A DNA stretch of 64,000 nt. Source: Heterodera schachtii (taxonomy: Eukaryota; Nematoda; Chromadorea; Rhabditida; Heteroderidae). Positions within the stretch are counted from its first letter, which is position 1. Each line of letters starts with the position of its first letter. Positions 10,201-21,400 of this stretch are shown here, one piece after another. The DNA lies in NCBI GenBank assembly GCA_023374025.1, contig SIJG01000003.1, positions 2,634,416 to 2,698,415 of the forward strand, read 5' to 3'. A model generated the notes under the pieces. The model saw only the letters and a program-made list of their open reading frames with translations, was not told the DNA's origin and ran no database searches. The position numbers and the translations under genes are program-made.

Positions 10201-12804
10201 AAGGAATTGAAAATAAAAATTGCAAAACCTTCGGTTGACATCTCCACGTCATTCCCGGCGGTTTCAACCACCGCAGCATTTTCATTGGTTTGCCCTGTTT
10301 CCATCGCCGTCAGTTCTTAAATTTATTTTGTAAGAAACTTTGAAATGAGGGGTATTTCATAAATTCCGATAAAAGCAAAAAATCATCGGTTTGAAAATCC
10401 AACGATTTTTTTTTCTCTCGCTAGGCCCGGGCCTTGAAAATTATAGACAAATTTGAACGGAAATGAAACACAATTACAAGGACATCATAAATTTATAAAG
10501 TTGGGTCACCATTTGATGCAGCGCCACTCTCCGCTTTGCCCTCCGCCTGTTGGGTTGACTGCAATTCGGCCATGCCAAACCGGTACGTTTGAACGTCATG
10601 CCCCTCCGCTTTGAGCGCCTTAAACATGTTGTTTTTCGCCGTTGATTACTTCCCCATTGTATTTGGCGCTGTCAATTTGCATAAAAGGCGTTAATTTTTT
10701 CATGCCGTCAAAAATTCCATATGCGGCGGCAGCAATCAGCCCACGGCGCACACACAAATGGGCGCTAATTACTCCTCGGGGCAATTTCCCTCCCCCCCCC
10801 CCCGTTTAATGGGAGGCCTTGTACATTCCTCGAAAAATGTGTGTGCCAACACAACGCACGCTTATGAATATGATGAGAGAGAGGTCTTCCCGTGTGGCGC
10901 CACATTTGTTTAAGCGGCGTTGTGTTATGTGTGGGAAAAATGGAGGCACAAAAAAAAGTGGGATGGGGCGAAAGGAAGTCGGGAGAGTTCCTTTAGGTGA
11001 AAAAGACGACGCCGCATGCACAAGGCACACACACACAGACAGCACAAACACAGCGAAATGAGGAAGAGGAGTACACAAATAACGGCCACTTTGGATGGCA
11101 CAACGGACCCTCCTCCGGTCCCCCACTCACCACCCCCTCCGGCGAGTTGCCACCACCACCGCCACCAACGAAGTGAATTGCCCTATTGGTGGAGTGTTTT
11201 TCTCACACTCACTCACTCAAAATGTCTGGGAAGGTTGAGAGCATTTGGGTAAATGGCTCAATTCAAGAAAAAAATTTGAGGGCTTATGTCCCAATCGGTC
11301 GCCAATTTTAAAATAATCAGCAAATTTTCAAGGAATTTCTTTTCAAATATGCAATAAAAGTGCGTGAAATTTTGATTCAAATCGCATAGCCGTACTTTTT
11401 CAAATGCAAAATTCGGTGGCACCATCAAACGGCAACAGGAGCAGCCGAATTGTGCGCCTACGACTTTCGACCGGCCATCGGATTGAAGTGTTCGCGCATG
11501 TCTTGTGCCGTGAGCCGAACTCGCTGCTGGCCGAACTTGCCGGCCGACAACCCATCATCGAATGTGCCCACCGGGACGGCAGGCTTGTCCGACTGCTGGT
11601 CAACTGCTTGCGGCACTGTCTGGGCGAGGATGGACGTCCGGTCAAAAAATTTGTGCCGCCCGAACAGTTTGACGACTGGCGCCAACTGATCACCGAGGCG
11701 CAGTACTGGCGTCTCCACACTGTGGAACAGTTGGTCCGCGATGCGAGCTGTGGCGTGGCAAGTACAATCACCATCGGATACCACGGCACGTTGGCACTGG
11801 GCCGTGGCACGTTCTCCAATGATGTCAATTTCCGCAAAATTGACCGCATTTTGGTCAGCGGAAAAGCGAGGCAAGCAAATTCAATCAGCAACCCAATTAA
11901 ACACAAATTCTCTTTTTTTCGTATGGCTCAAATCGTAAGAAAATTTGTAAATCCATCGAACTAAGAAAAGTCGCACTTTTTTAGCCAAAAATCATTCCAA
12001 AATACGATCATTTCGGTAAATCCGACCAAAAATTCAGATTGTCAATTTCGTGGTGCCATTTTAGGACATGCCGTGAGGTATTCGGCCGATTTTTGAACGA
12101 AACACGGGACTGGGACATTGACAACACACGATACACGAGCCGCTTTTATCTGATCCACACATTTTTGGAGAAAGCTTTCGACGCCTTAGCGGCCCACCGA
12201 TACACTTTGGTGTCGAGCAGCAGCACAACGCCACGCTGTGCCAAAAGCAGCGGCAGACGCGTGCACACAAAGGCAAACACCAACAACAATAACAACAACA
12301 GCAGTTACCATGATGAACGAAAATTCTCACACTTTTCACAATTTGTGTTTGTACGCACCAGTTAATGGACAAATGAGTCCAAAGAATTGCATTATTTGCA
12401 TAATACCAAATATATCTCAATGGATTCATGTCGTAAAATCGTTCATTTGACCGTATTGTACATTTTTTCATTAAAGACTACCAAGCATCGAGTCAAATTT
12501 TTGGATTTCTGAGTTGGCCATATGCAGGAATAGGGGGGAGGGAATAAAATTTTGAAACATGAAAATTTTGGTAGAATTTCAATAAACATGCACATTCGAA
12601 GTGTCCCAATAAACACACAACTTTGCAAGCAATACGAAAAACGAGCAAAGTTAACAAATTGCCGAAGAAAGTCCCAACCTGGTCAAGCCGGTCAATCAGA
12701 ATGGCTTTGATGCCAGTCTTGTCCATGCCGCGCTTCTCCAACACGTTTCTCAGTTCGTTGACCTTCAGCTCGTGCAGTGTCTTCTTCACTTCGCTTTGAC
12801 TCAT
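4276..12804 (-). CDS. SAFB-like nuclear RNA/DNA-binding protein (SAP + RRM), 12 exons
   Basis: Exons (minus) 12679-12804, 10510-10618, 10229-10315, 9878-10020, 8831-9658, 8324-8497, about 7635-7965, 6434-7205, 5699-6246, 5170-5362, 4691-4896 and 4276-4436 keep one frame to about 1225 aa. Residues 1-42 form a SAP domain (LHELKVNELRNVLEKRGMDK). Residues about 420-490 form an RRM: RNP2-like LWIRNI, then GKVITAKIF, RNP1-like CFGYVTL and INVEK. A Glu/Arg-rich coiled coil follows (REEMLRLMEQREDEHRKKEE), then an R/S-, G- and Q-rich tail ending GGGGGRRY. This order is that of scaffold attachment factor B / SLTM, nuclear proteins that couple chromatin, transcription and splicing. The intron after the RRM (8323-7966) has a GC donor, required by phase. 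The exon 7 donor is uncertain by about 12 bases. Intron 1 holds the KCTD gene on the opposite strand. Confidence 0.85.
11404..12365 (+). CDS. KCTD-family protein (T1/BTB plus KCTD8/12/16-type C-terminal domain), 2 exons
   Basis: Exons 11404-11870 and 12065-12365 give 255 aa. Residues about 15-110 are a divergent potassium-channel tetramerisation (T1/BTB) fold: RIVRLRLSTGHRIEV, REPNSLLAEL, RDGRLVRLLVNCLRH and EAQYWRLHTVEQLV. Residues about 118-200 match the H1 region of KCTD8/12/16: TITIGYHGTL, CREVFGRFLNETRDWD and YTSRFYLIHTFLEKAFDAL. In vertebrates these proteins are GABA-B receptor auxiliary subunits. The tail is Ser/Asn-rich. The intron uses a GC donor (AG|GCAAGC), and that junction restores the conserved frame. 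The gene sits wholly inside intron 1 of the minus-strand SAFB-like gene. The start is the first ATG before the conserved block. Confidence 0.85.
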
Positions 12805-13740
12805 CACCAAAAAGTTGTTGTTTGTGGGGTATCAATTTGAAAAAGCGGTAATAGAAAAGCAAGCAAACTAAATTTGTAAAATTTTGTTGGTTATGGATTC
12901 ATGTCCAGCTAATATTGACAAAATGGGGGGGGTGAAAATTGATTTTCGATGAATTCGACATATTACAATTAAGGCAAAAATAAGCCAATAGGAATAAAGG
13001 AAGATTACGGTTTCAAGATTATTGGATTTGCAAATCGCACATCCTATGTCCAGTAAGTAAGGAAAAAACAAACAAATCGATAGACTACGAATGAATAAAT
13101 GGTAAAACGATCCTCGGTGAAGGCGAGAACGGGAAGGAAAAGCATTTGCTCATTTCTTTTTAATCGATGTGCATTTTGCTGCATAAAACAGAGAGAAAAG
13201 GCCGAAGAGAGTAAGGCCAAATGAAAGAGAATAAACTTCTCTTTGCTCCACCGTTTCCGTCGGCGTTTTGTCAAGACAAAGTAAAAGTCTTTGCATGAAT
13301 TTCAAATTTACGGGCTTTTTAATTTTGACATAATGTTTTAGCGTTAATTCAAAAAATTTTCTGCCCTTATTTTTCGCGGTTTTCAAATTCTTTGAAATTT
13401 TTGTACTTTAAAAAATCTCGAAAAATCAGAAATTTTAACCTTTGTTGATGCAATAATTGCACGATTATGTTCACATAATGCCTACTAATTTTTTGGAATA
13501 TTTTAACGCATTTTGCAAGGATTTAAAATCTAACTCTCAAATTTAGACGGGAGAACACCTCGGGGGGAAAGCAAAACTATGACGGAGGGCATTAAATACG
13601 CGTGGGGAAACAAGCCGAAAAGTGACGAGGAAGGAAAGGCAAATGAACCAATTGCATCACTGATGGAAATAATGGAGGAACAAAGTCATGTAAGTGCAAT
13701 TAATTTTGTGATTTAGTAAAACATCCAAAAAAATTTCTGT
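12635..13740. repeat. Segmental duplication, copy 1 (partner 17520-18660)
   Basis: Both copies contain a SAP-domain exon, about 770-800 bp of intergenic DNA, and riok-3 exon 1 with the start of intron 1, nearly base for base (for example the stretch before ATGACGGAGGGCATTAAATA). Here the SAP exon is the one connected to downstream SAFB-like exons, while the riok-3 half is broken. Confidence 0.85.
12805..13578. promoter_or_regulatory. Head-to-head intergenic region (SAFB-like / RIOK3 pseudogene)
   Basis: This 774-bp spacer separates the minus-strand SAP start codon from the plus-strand start of the RIOK3 copy. The arrangement implies a shared or bidirectional promoter region, duplicated at 17679-18480. 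It includes a G-run near 12925 and a conserved purine-rich block (13190-13250). No TATA element is assigned. Confidence 0.5.
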
Positions 13741-14503
13741 TAAATCGGTTAAAAAAACAATGATTCCTGGCACTTGTCTAGTTTACCTGCGCTTGTTTAA
13801 ACATATTTTTGCAGTTCAAGGGGTCGCTGACCACGAATTTCATCTCTAATTCGCTTTCAATCGTTCAGAAATCATTGCCACCGGCAAAGAGTCTGCCGTT
13901 TTGCACGCCCTTTTGGACACCGACGGGGACAACAGCAGACAGAAAGTCGTCGGGAGTGGCATGGCAACAAAAATGGTACTGTTGAAGAAGTTGAGGAGGA
14001 GCAGGAAGGTGGAGGAGGACAACAAATTGTTGGCCCATCCGCCGATGAAACGGCGGAACATTTGGCACCACCGGTGGAGCGGCAAAAAATGCCAACCGCC
14101 GCGGCACGGCAAACGCATTTTGCGGTCAAAGTGTACCGGGCGACTTTGGCCGGCTTTCGCAACCGGGCGGAGTATGTGAAGGACGACTTCCGCTTCAAAA
14201 ACCCGCGCCGTGTGATGAAAATTTGGGCGGAAAAGGAGTTTTTGAATCTCAAAAGGTATGAAAAATCGGGAAAAAATTTTTGGGGGGCTTTTTTGCATCT
14301 GAAATTCTCTAATAATTATTTACAAAACGATTAAAAATTTTTTTGATTTTATGCATTCTCTACCCTTACAAAACTAAAGTTTTCCAAAAAATCGCTTTTT
14401 CATGAATTTTTTTTAAATTTTCGGAGGGGGGGGGGGTGAATGAAATGCACTCCATTACTTTCGTTTACTGTTCCACTGAATTCAGACTGAAAAATGCCAA
14501 CAT
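13579..14503 (+). pseudogene. Truncated, frameshifted RIOK3 copy
   Basis: Exon 1 (13579-13689) matches riok-3 exon 1 except one Ser-to-Pro change. Exons 2 and 3 are absent. The next block, 13869-14255, matches riok-3 exon 4 but is 387 instead of 388 bp: the A-run after GGCAAC lost a base, breaking the frame inside the kinase N-lobe. A stub of exon 5 (about 14485-14503, TGAAAAATGCCAACATTAT) is followed by unrelated sequence. It therefore lacks the whole C-lobe and catalytic loop and cannot encode a kinase. Confidence 0.9.
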
Positions 14504-14528
14504 TATTTAATTGCTCGTTTCCTTTTAG

Positions 14529-14591
14529 CCTTACGAGCAAAAGGCGAACGAGGACAAAAAGCAGTACGACCGAGCAAACGGCGCATCTTGA
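14529..14591 (+). other. Possible HMG-box-like fragment
   Basis: Right after the RIOK3 pseudogene breakpoint, a TTTTAG acceptor-like site precedes an open stretch reading PYEQKANEDKKQYDRA, which resembles the last helix of an HMG box (consensus PYE.KA..DK.RY). A stop follows four residues later (NGAS*). No other part of an HMG box is visible nearby, so this is at most a fragment moved in with a rearrangement. Confidence 0.3.
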
Positions 14592-14599
14592 AGGAATTT

Positions 14600-15400
14600 G
14601 TGGACAGTAGCAAATCATCCGATTAATTATTTTTGCATTTTATTTATTACATTTTCATAATTGTTTTGTGAATTTGTTTAACCCGACCACCCTCTTTTTG
14701 TGCTTATTATAAGTCCATCCTCCCCGTCATCGTAGTTCAGACTTGTTCAGTTTGGATTCGTTAGTTTTGTTCAGTTGTTCACTCTTCCCCATTTTTCTTA
14801 CATATTTGAATGCGCACACCAATAAACTTTTTGTCCAGAGGAGCTTTTGGAACTTTTGAAAAAGCATGATATTGTGCAGAGATTTTTCTTTTTTTTTCAC
14901 GCTGTTAATTTTCATGTCGCATTAATCACTGCAATATCTTTTTCAGCGCACAAACTTTCCTTTGTCGTAGCAGTTTTTTAGCCGTTGAAAAATCGACAAG
15001 CGGTGCCTTACTTTCCTGAAGGATTTCATCGAGGTTAGCATACATCCTTTCAAAAATTCCATGTTTATGGTGGCGAGTCTTCGGGGTCGGGGAGCCCCAA
15101 TCCAATATTCACTTTGACCAATTTCGAGTCCCGTATTAGAATTTGGACAAAGTCGAAATTTTCAAAATTCACTGTTCTTCGCTTCTGTACAGAATGACCA
15201 TTTTTTGATGTTGCAGTGATTTTTGACTGAGTTTAACTTGTTTTGTTCAAAGATGTCAGATCGTTATCAGCGACCCTGAAAAAGTGGAGCAGTTCATCCC
15301 CCCTCCGCCAAAATTTAAAAAAAAAAATTTTTTTTTTAATTATAACGTTTTTGTTTGTTTATTTTTTGCATTTTGATTTTAGATTTTTTAATTTATTGAA
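14600..15400. other. Intergenic region with a family 2 repeat fragment
   Basis: AT-rich with no credible exon. Around 15080-15170 is a piece of the dispersed family 2 repeat (TCACTTTGACCAATTTCGAGTC-like text followed by AGTCGAAATTTTCAAAATTC). Confidence 0.4.
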
Positions 15401-15996
15401 ATGGTCGAATTGTTCTTCCGCACTGCTGATGTTGCACAACAAGCATTCACGCTTACGGTTGACGAGGCGCTAACGGTGAACTGCAATTTTTGGATGTGCC
15501 AACAGTGCTTAAACAATACGCTTTCCCTTTTTCAGGTTGCACAAATAAAAATTCAAGTGTTGGACACTCTCGGGCTAGCGCTGGAAGCTAACCAACAAAT
15601 GGTTCTTTTCCACGCTGGTGAGGAGCTGGGCAATGCGTTGACGGCGGCCGAGTTGAACATTGAACCGCCGGGATTCATTGTCATTTTCGTGATCGCGGTT
15701 TGGCCTCTTTCTTTTCCCATCGTTCTGTCACCAATTGGTTTTTTTAGGATGCTGCCAATGAAGATGCTGCCAATGATGATGCTGCTGCTGATGAACAGGA
15801 GGAGGAGCAGCCGGCGCATCAGCCGGCGGCGGCGCACCTGCACCACCAAAACCCGTTTGCGCACGGACAGCAGCAGGGAGTGCACGTGCACGCACAACCG
15901 CCTGTGGCGGCGCCCCCTCACAATCAGCAGGACGAACAGGAGGACGACAACGAGCCCGGTGCACATTTAGTTGACCACAATCAACCGCCTTATTAA
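15401..15996 (+). CDS. Small ubiquitin-like-domain protein with acidic, Q/H-rich tail
   Basis: Exons 15401-15475, 15536-15688 and 15748-15996 splice in phase (introns 60 and 59 bp) to 158 aa. Residues 1-76 look like a ubiquitin-like fold: FTLTVDEALTVAQIKIQVLD, then QQMVLFHAGEELGNALT (compare QKLIYAGKIL in RAD23/ubiquitin) and PPGFIVIF. There is no C-terminal diglycine, so it is probably a non-conjugated domain as in RAD23 or BAG-type adaptors. The rest is low complexity: DAANEDAANDDAAADEQEEE, then H/Q/P-rich, ending HNQPPY. The exact orthologue is not identified. It lies between the RIOK3 pseudogene and the scrambled block. Confidence 0.65.
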
Positions 15997-16269
15997 ACAT
16001 TTCACAAAACGGATGCCCACCCCCCCCCACCAATTCTATTTTTTCATTTGCCGGTAATATTCAGGTTTCTATCCCCCCCCCCCTCTTTAGGGAAAATTTT
16101 TCTAACTCGGGTCCGGGGTTCGAAATTTGAAAACCTGAATATTACCCACTTGCCACACAAATTTTGCTCATTACATTTATTGTCCTTTTTCATGTCCAAT
16201 TGTTGTTGAATTTTTTTGAAACTTTTTTCCACATTTTGACAAATCTTCATGTTATTAAAATTTGTAAAT

Positions 16270-16445
16270 GCAAATTGTCCATTCATTCTTTGTTTTTCTT
16301 CGTTTCGTGTTCAATTGTAAGGCCGTGAAGGCGAATCTGCTCGGCCTGTGCTCTCCTGCTGGTGTAAATGGAGCTCATAATTTGCTGGCGACGCCTTACG
16401 CCCCCTTCAAGTCCATGTTTCGATTCTCGCGCTCGAAAGACTCCA
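16270..16445 (-). pseudogene. Inverted fragment of riok-3 last exon
   Basis: The reverse complement matches 22437-22610, covering the end of riok-3 ([12 protein letters not shown]...SPSRPYN) and its 3' flank. A one-base insertion in the GGGGGCG-AAGGCG region (here GGGGGCGTAAGGCG) shifts the frame, so it is a dead copy. Confidence 0.85.
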
Positions 16446-16470
16446 TCTCGAAAGCCTAAATCTCCAACAA

Positions 16471-16613
16471 TTAGTGGTCAAAAAGTTCGTACATCTACTG
16501 CTCGTCCCTCGAATTGGTCAACAACTTACTTGGAATATCCTCTGGCAATTCAGCTGCTTGTTGCGCATGTTCCAAATCTGAAAAAACATTTACGATTTAA
16601 ATTTTGCAAATTT
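16471..16613 (-). pseudogene. Inverted fragment of lst-8 exon 5 and flanking introns
   Basis: The reverse complement matches 31390-31540, around the WD-repeat exon reading [16 protein letters not shown]. The homology includes the downstream intron (TTCGAGGGACGAGCAGTAGATGTACG against TTCGGGGGACGAGCAGTAGA), so it arose from genomic DNA, not from an mRNA copy. Confidence 0.8.
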
Positions 16614-16628
16614 TGAGTCCAATTGCTC

Positions 16629-17351
16629 TCTCATCATTTGTCATTTTCTTTGGTGCCAACTTCAAATTCCTTCCGCACATTCTTCTGATTTTCGGAGAAA
16701 CGGTCAAATGCACTGATCAGTCCGGCCCCATAATATGTGTACTGTGAATTGGTCAGGTCACTGAAAATGGGACACATATAAAATTCGAAAATACGATTTT
16801 AATTCGACCAAATTCCCTAACTTGAAAAATTGCACAATTGTCTAATTTACGGGATATACAGCTCGAATTCAACATTTTTAAGTGCCAATTAAATGTACTC
16901 AAAGTATAATATCATGAGGGTTAAATGTTCTCTTGAAAAATATCGCGTCGAACTCCTTTTCTTGGACAGATCTTTCCATTTAAAAATCCGGTATTTCCTT
17001 GTCTTGCTATACCCACAGCCACGTAAATTTAAAAAAAAATCATAGATATTTGGTTAAAGTTATGACCAGGTAGTCATTAGGTGTCTTAAAACAGCATTTG
17101 TGATGACAGTGTCCTTGAAAATCTCAATAATTGGCAATTTTATGGCATTTTTGTTGGAAATTTCCTTGTCCAATGCCAAACCTTGACAATTTCCTTCAAG
17201 TCCTGCTCCGTGATGTGCTCCTCGCCGCCCGAGTCCGGGTCCGACTCCTCCATCAACAAATCGAGCAGCCATTTGCGCTCGCCGATGTCGCTGGTGTTGT
17301 ACAGGGCGCTGGTGTCCTGCCATCCGATCGGCACGTTCACTCCAAATGTCA
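16629..17351 (-). pseudogene. Inverted, incomplete copy of the 102-aa gene at 29588-30356
   Basis: On the minus strand the first exon starts at the ATG at 17351 (MTFGVNVPIGWQDTSALY) and continues through HITEQDLKEIVK. Exon 3 (DLTNSQYTYYGAGLIS to the stop) is intact at about 16640-16765. Exon 2 (IHHKRRKFQKEYH) is degenerate near 17100, so the copy lacks the conserved basic segment. Its 5' part differs from the 29.6-kb copy: here the upstream ATG is kept and in frame, whereas there ATG has become AGG and a base is lost. Confidence 0.75.
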
Positions 17352-17552
17352 TGGCAAAAAAAAATGGTGGAAATATGAATTTAAAGTTTATTGTTAGATT
17401 TGAAAAATCAAAGAATTTTTTGAAATTGCGTGTCAGCGATTCCGAAACAAATACATGAAAGTATTTAAAGAAATCAAGTAGTTGATGAAAAATAATTGGA
17501 AAAATTATTTTTTCAGGCATGAGTTAACAAATTGCCTGAAGAAAGTCCCAAC

Positions 17553-17678
17553 CTGGTCAAGCCGGTCAATCAGAATGGCTTTGATGCCAGTCTTGTCCAT
17601 GCTGCGCTTCTCCAACACGTTTCTCAGTTCGTTGACCTTCAGCTCGTGCAGTGTCTTCTTCACTTCGCTTTGACTCAT
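17553..17678 (-). pseudogene. Orphan SAP-domain exon
   Basis: A 126-bp open exon encodes the same 42-residue SAP domain as exon 1 of the SAFB-like gene with one Gly-to-Ser change (LEKRSMDK). The donor site is kept, but no SAFB-like exons follow downstream on the minus strand. It might still be transcribed as an alternative first exon, which the sequence cannot exclude. Confidence 0.8.
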
Positions 17679-18480
17679 CACCAAAAAGTTGTTGTTTGTG
17701 GGGTATCAATTTGAAAAAGCGGTAGTAAAAAAGCAATCTAAAATTGTGAAAAATTTTACTATTGGTTAATGGATTTCTATCCAGCTAATATTGACAAAAT
17801 GGGGGGGGGGTGAAAATTGATTTTTGATGAATTCGAGAGGTCAACATAATACAATTAAGGCAAAAATAAGCCAATAGGAATAAAGGAAGATTACGGTTTC
17901 AAGATTATTGGATTTGCAAATCGAACATCCTATGTCCAGTAAGTAAGGAAAAAACAAACAAATCGATGGACTACGAATGAATAAATGGTAAAACGATCCT
18001 CGGTGAAGGCGAGAACGGGAAGGAAAAGCATTTGCTCATTTCTTTTTAATCGATGCTTATTTTGCTGCATAAAACAGAGAGAAAAGGCCGAAGAGAGAAA
18101 GGCCAACTGAAAAAGAATAAACTTCTCTTTGCTCCATCGTTTCCGTCGGCGTTTTGTCAAGACAAAGCAAACGTCTTTGCATGAATTTCAAATTTACGGA
18201 CTTTTTTTTAATTTTGACATAATGTTTTAGCGTTAATTCAAAAATTTTTCTGTCCTTATTTTTCGCGGTTTTTCAAATTCTAGCAGTTTGTTTCGAAATT
18301 TTGTACTTTAAAAAATCTCGAAAAATCAGAAATTTTAACCTTTGTTGATGCAATAATTACATCGTTATGTTCACGTAATGCCTACTTTAATTTCTTGGAA
18401 TATTTTAACACATTTTGCAAGGATTTAAAATCTAACCCTCAAATTTAGACGGGAGAACACCTCGGGGGGAAAGCAAAACT
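17679..18480. promoter_or_regulatory. Upstream region of riok-3 (duplicated head-to-head spacer)
   Basis: This 802-bp spacer is the counterpart of 12805-13578 and is the presumed promoter of the intact riok-3 gene. Conservation with the other copy is high over its whole length, including the block before the start (GGGGGGAAAGCAAAACT). Confidence 0.5.
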
Positions 18481-21400
18481 ATGACGGAGGGCATTAAATA
18501 CGCGTGGGGAAACAAGTCGAAAAGTGACGAGGAAGGAAAAGCAAATGAACCAATTGCATCACTGATGGAAATAATGGAGGAACAAAGTCATGTAAGTGCA
18601 ATTAATTTTGTGATTTTAGTAAAACATCCAAAAAAATTTCTGTTAAATCGGTTAAAAAAACGCTCATTCTTGGCACTTATCTAGTTTATCTGCGCTTGTT
18701 TAGACATATTTTCGCAATTCAATGGGTCACTGACCACGAATATGACATCCATTCCGACCGATTTCGAACTCCTGAGCTGAAGTCGAAAATTATTAAAAAT
18801 TTCGATTTTTTGATTTTACGATTTTTCAAATTCCGGTACGCGGTCCAAAATTAGTTGAATACGAATACCTATCTTGCACTCAATTTTACCAATTTTACAC
18901 CAAAAATCACCCGTTTCAAAAATCACCCGTTTTTCCATCCCAGCAGGAAGAAGAACTAACATCGCGCATGGATTTGGTTTGCAACATGTCCAATTTCGAC
19001 GGGGAGCCCGACTGTTCACGGGACCTTGAGTTGGCGCTGGAATTGTCCCGGGACCCGGACTGTTCAGCGGACGAACTGTTGGCCATCAAACTGCAACGCC
19101 AGTTTGACCGGGAGGAGGAGTTGGAGCGCACATTTGAGCAGAGCAAAGCGACCACCGGACGACGCCAAGCAGTGTTGGCGCCGGACCCGTACCATTACGT
19201 GAAGGAGGCGAAGCAGCAACAGATGAAGCAACGCGAGACGGCACAGAACGGCGGGGACAGCAGCGAGGACGAGGAGGGGGAAGAGGACGACGAGCTCAGA
19301 GAGTTCGCCACCAATTTATTGTACGGTGCGTTGAATGGGGCGGCGGTTGGGGATGTGTGAAACAATCGGAGGAAAAAGTGCGAAAATTCATTCATTGTTC
19401 GAAATTGACTCACAATCAGGGACGGTATTCAGGGGGTACATGGGAATCCTCCTCACCCAACTAAAATTTAAAGGGAAAAATAGAATTTCATATTGAAATT
19501 ATATTGGTATCCTCTCCAAATCTGCAAAAAATTGCAGGGTAAAACCCTGGGATTGGATTATGGCGTCCCAAAGCCAAAAATTTATAGTTTTTCATTGTTA
19601 TAGTCCAAAGCGGCGGTTGGGAAGTGAAATAAATCGAAGGAAAATGGGCGAAAATTCATTCATTGTTCGAAATAATAGAATTTCCTGTTGAAAAAAAGTT
19701 TGGTTTTTCATGTTTATACCCCCTCCAAATTCTCCAAAAAATCGCCGGTAAAACCCTGTCAAAGTGATCAGTTTTGAGAGTTTTTGAAAAGCAATAAAAA
19801 AATTAATTTGCTTGGAAGTGCCGGTGCGGCTGCTATTGGTGCTGACTTAATTTAATTTTAAGCATTTAATGGTTGCTTTTCCATTACCGCAATTATTCAT
19901 CCTCCCAATTTCCCATCCCTCTTCAGAAAAGCTGACCCCACCCGAATTTCCGCCCTGCGGCACGCTGAAGGGCACGGACGGTGCCGTGGTGACAAAACAT
20001 GACGCGGCCGTGTCGGTGTTGAAAAGCACGGACAAAGCGTTGCAACTTCCGCTGGCGCTGCACACCGGCGACTGCACTGGCAGCCGAATTGGTGGAAAAG
20101 TGTTGAACGCACTGCGCACCTTTGGCAAGACGGAGAGCCGGCGACAAATGCGCGTCAAGGACAAGGAGGAGAAGGCGACCAGCGAAATGTCGGTGGACAT
20201 GAAGACGCGGCTGACCCTGCTCAAGTGGATCAACAGCGGCGAGTTCGACCGGGTCGAAGGTTTGTCTGGCATTTGGGGCTGGAGATTGGCACTGTTTTTA
20301 CGCCAAAATGGAAATTTGATTCAAATGTGAAAACTGATTTGTGAGTGCCAAAGATGTATCGGGAAAATTTTTTTAATGAATTTTTGTTTTTGATAATTGT
20401 ATAATTTCTTAAACCCAAATTTCTCCTAAAAAATTTTTTTACCGAATGAAAATAAAAAGTTTTTTCATTTAAATGGGCGTGGATGGAATTAGCAAGCAAC
20501 ATCGGGAAGAGTTTATAAATGAAAAACCATAGTCTTGATTCCCCGGGGTTGTTTTAATTTGCATCCTTTTCTCGCTCATTCGCTTTCAATTGTCAGAAAT
20601 CATTGCCACCGGCAAAGAGTCGGCCGTTTTGCACGCCCTTTTGGACACCGACGGGGACAACAGCAGACAGAAAGTCGTCGGGAGTGGCGTGGCAACAAAA
20701 AAAGGTGCTGTTGAAGAAGTTGAGGAGGAGCAGGAAGGTGGAGGAGGACAACAAATTGTTGGCCCATCCGCCGATGAAACGGCGGAACATTTGGCACCAC
20801 CGGTGGAGCGGCAAAAAATGCCAACCGCCGCGGCACGGCAAACGCATTTTGCGGTCAAAGTGTACCGGGCGACTTTGGCCGGCTTTCGCAACCGGGCGGA
20901 GTATGTGAAGGACGACTTCCGCTTCAAAAACCCACGCCGTGTGATGAAAATTTGGGCGGAAAAGGAGTTTTTGAACCTCAAAAGGTATGAAAAAAATGGG
21001 AAAAATTTTTTTGGATTTTTTGGAACAGGTCGTTTCCTCTCCCACCGATTTTCAAAAAAATTGAAAGTTTTTTTTTGCGATTTTTCTAAAATTTAATGAT
21101 GAATTACTAAAGTTTTCCAAAAAAACGCTCTTTCATTGAATTTTTTTTAATTTTCGGAGGGGGGGGGGATGAATGAAAGCACTCCATTTTACTTTCGTTT
21201 ACTGTGTCACTGAAAAATTATTCAGGCTGAAAAATGCCAACATTATGTGCCCGACGCCGATCAAATTGCGCAAGCACGTGCTGCTGATGTCGATGGTTGG
21301 CGAAACGTATCCGGCGCCAAAATTGAAGGAATTGGAATGGGTCGATGACGCAATGCGACAGGACGCGTTTGAACAAGTCAGACGAGTAAGTTTAAGAGGT

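Larger units (their letters stand above)
17520..18660. repeat. Segmental duplication, copy 2 (partner 12635-13740)
   Basis: The same unit as copy 1: SAP exon, spacer, riok-3 exon 1. Here the riok-3 half is functional and the SAP exon is orphaned. Differences are scattered substitutions and small indels such as a longer G-run near 17800. Confidence 0.85.

Noticed and set aside
13044..13274. A minus-strand ORF repeated at 17930-18160 (MTKRRRKRWSKEKF...)
   Set aside because: It is conserved only because the whole spacer is duplicated; differences do not favour synonymous sites as far as I can see, and it lies between divergent starts.
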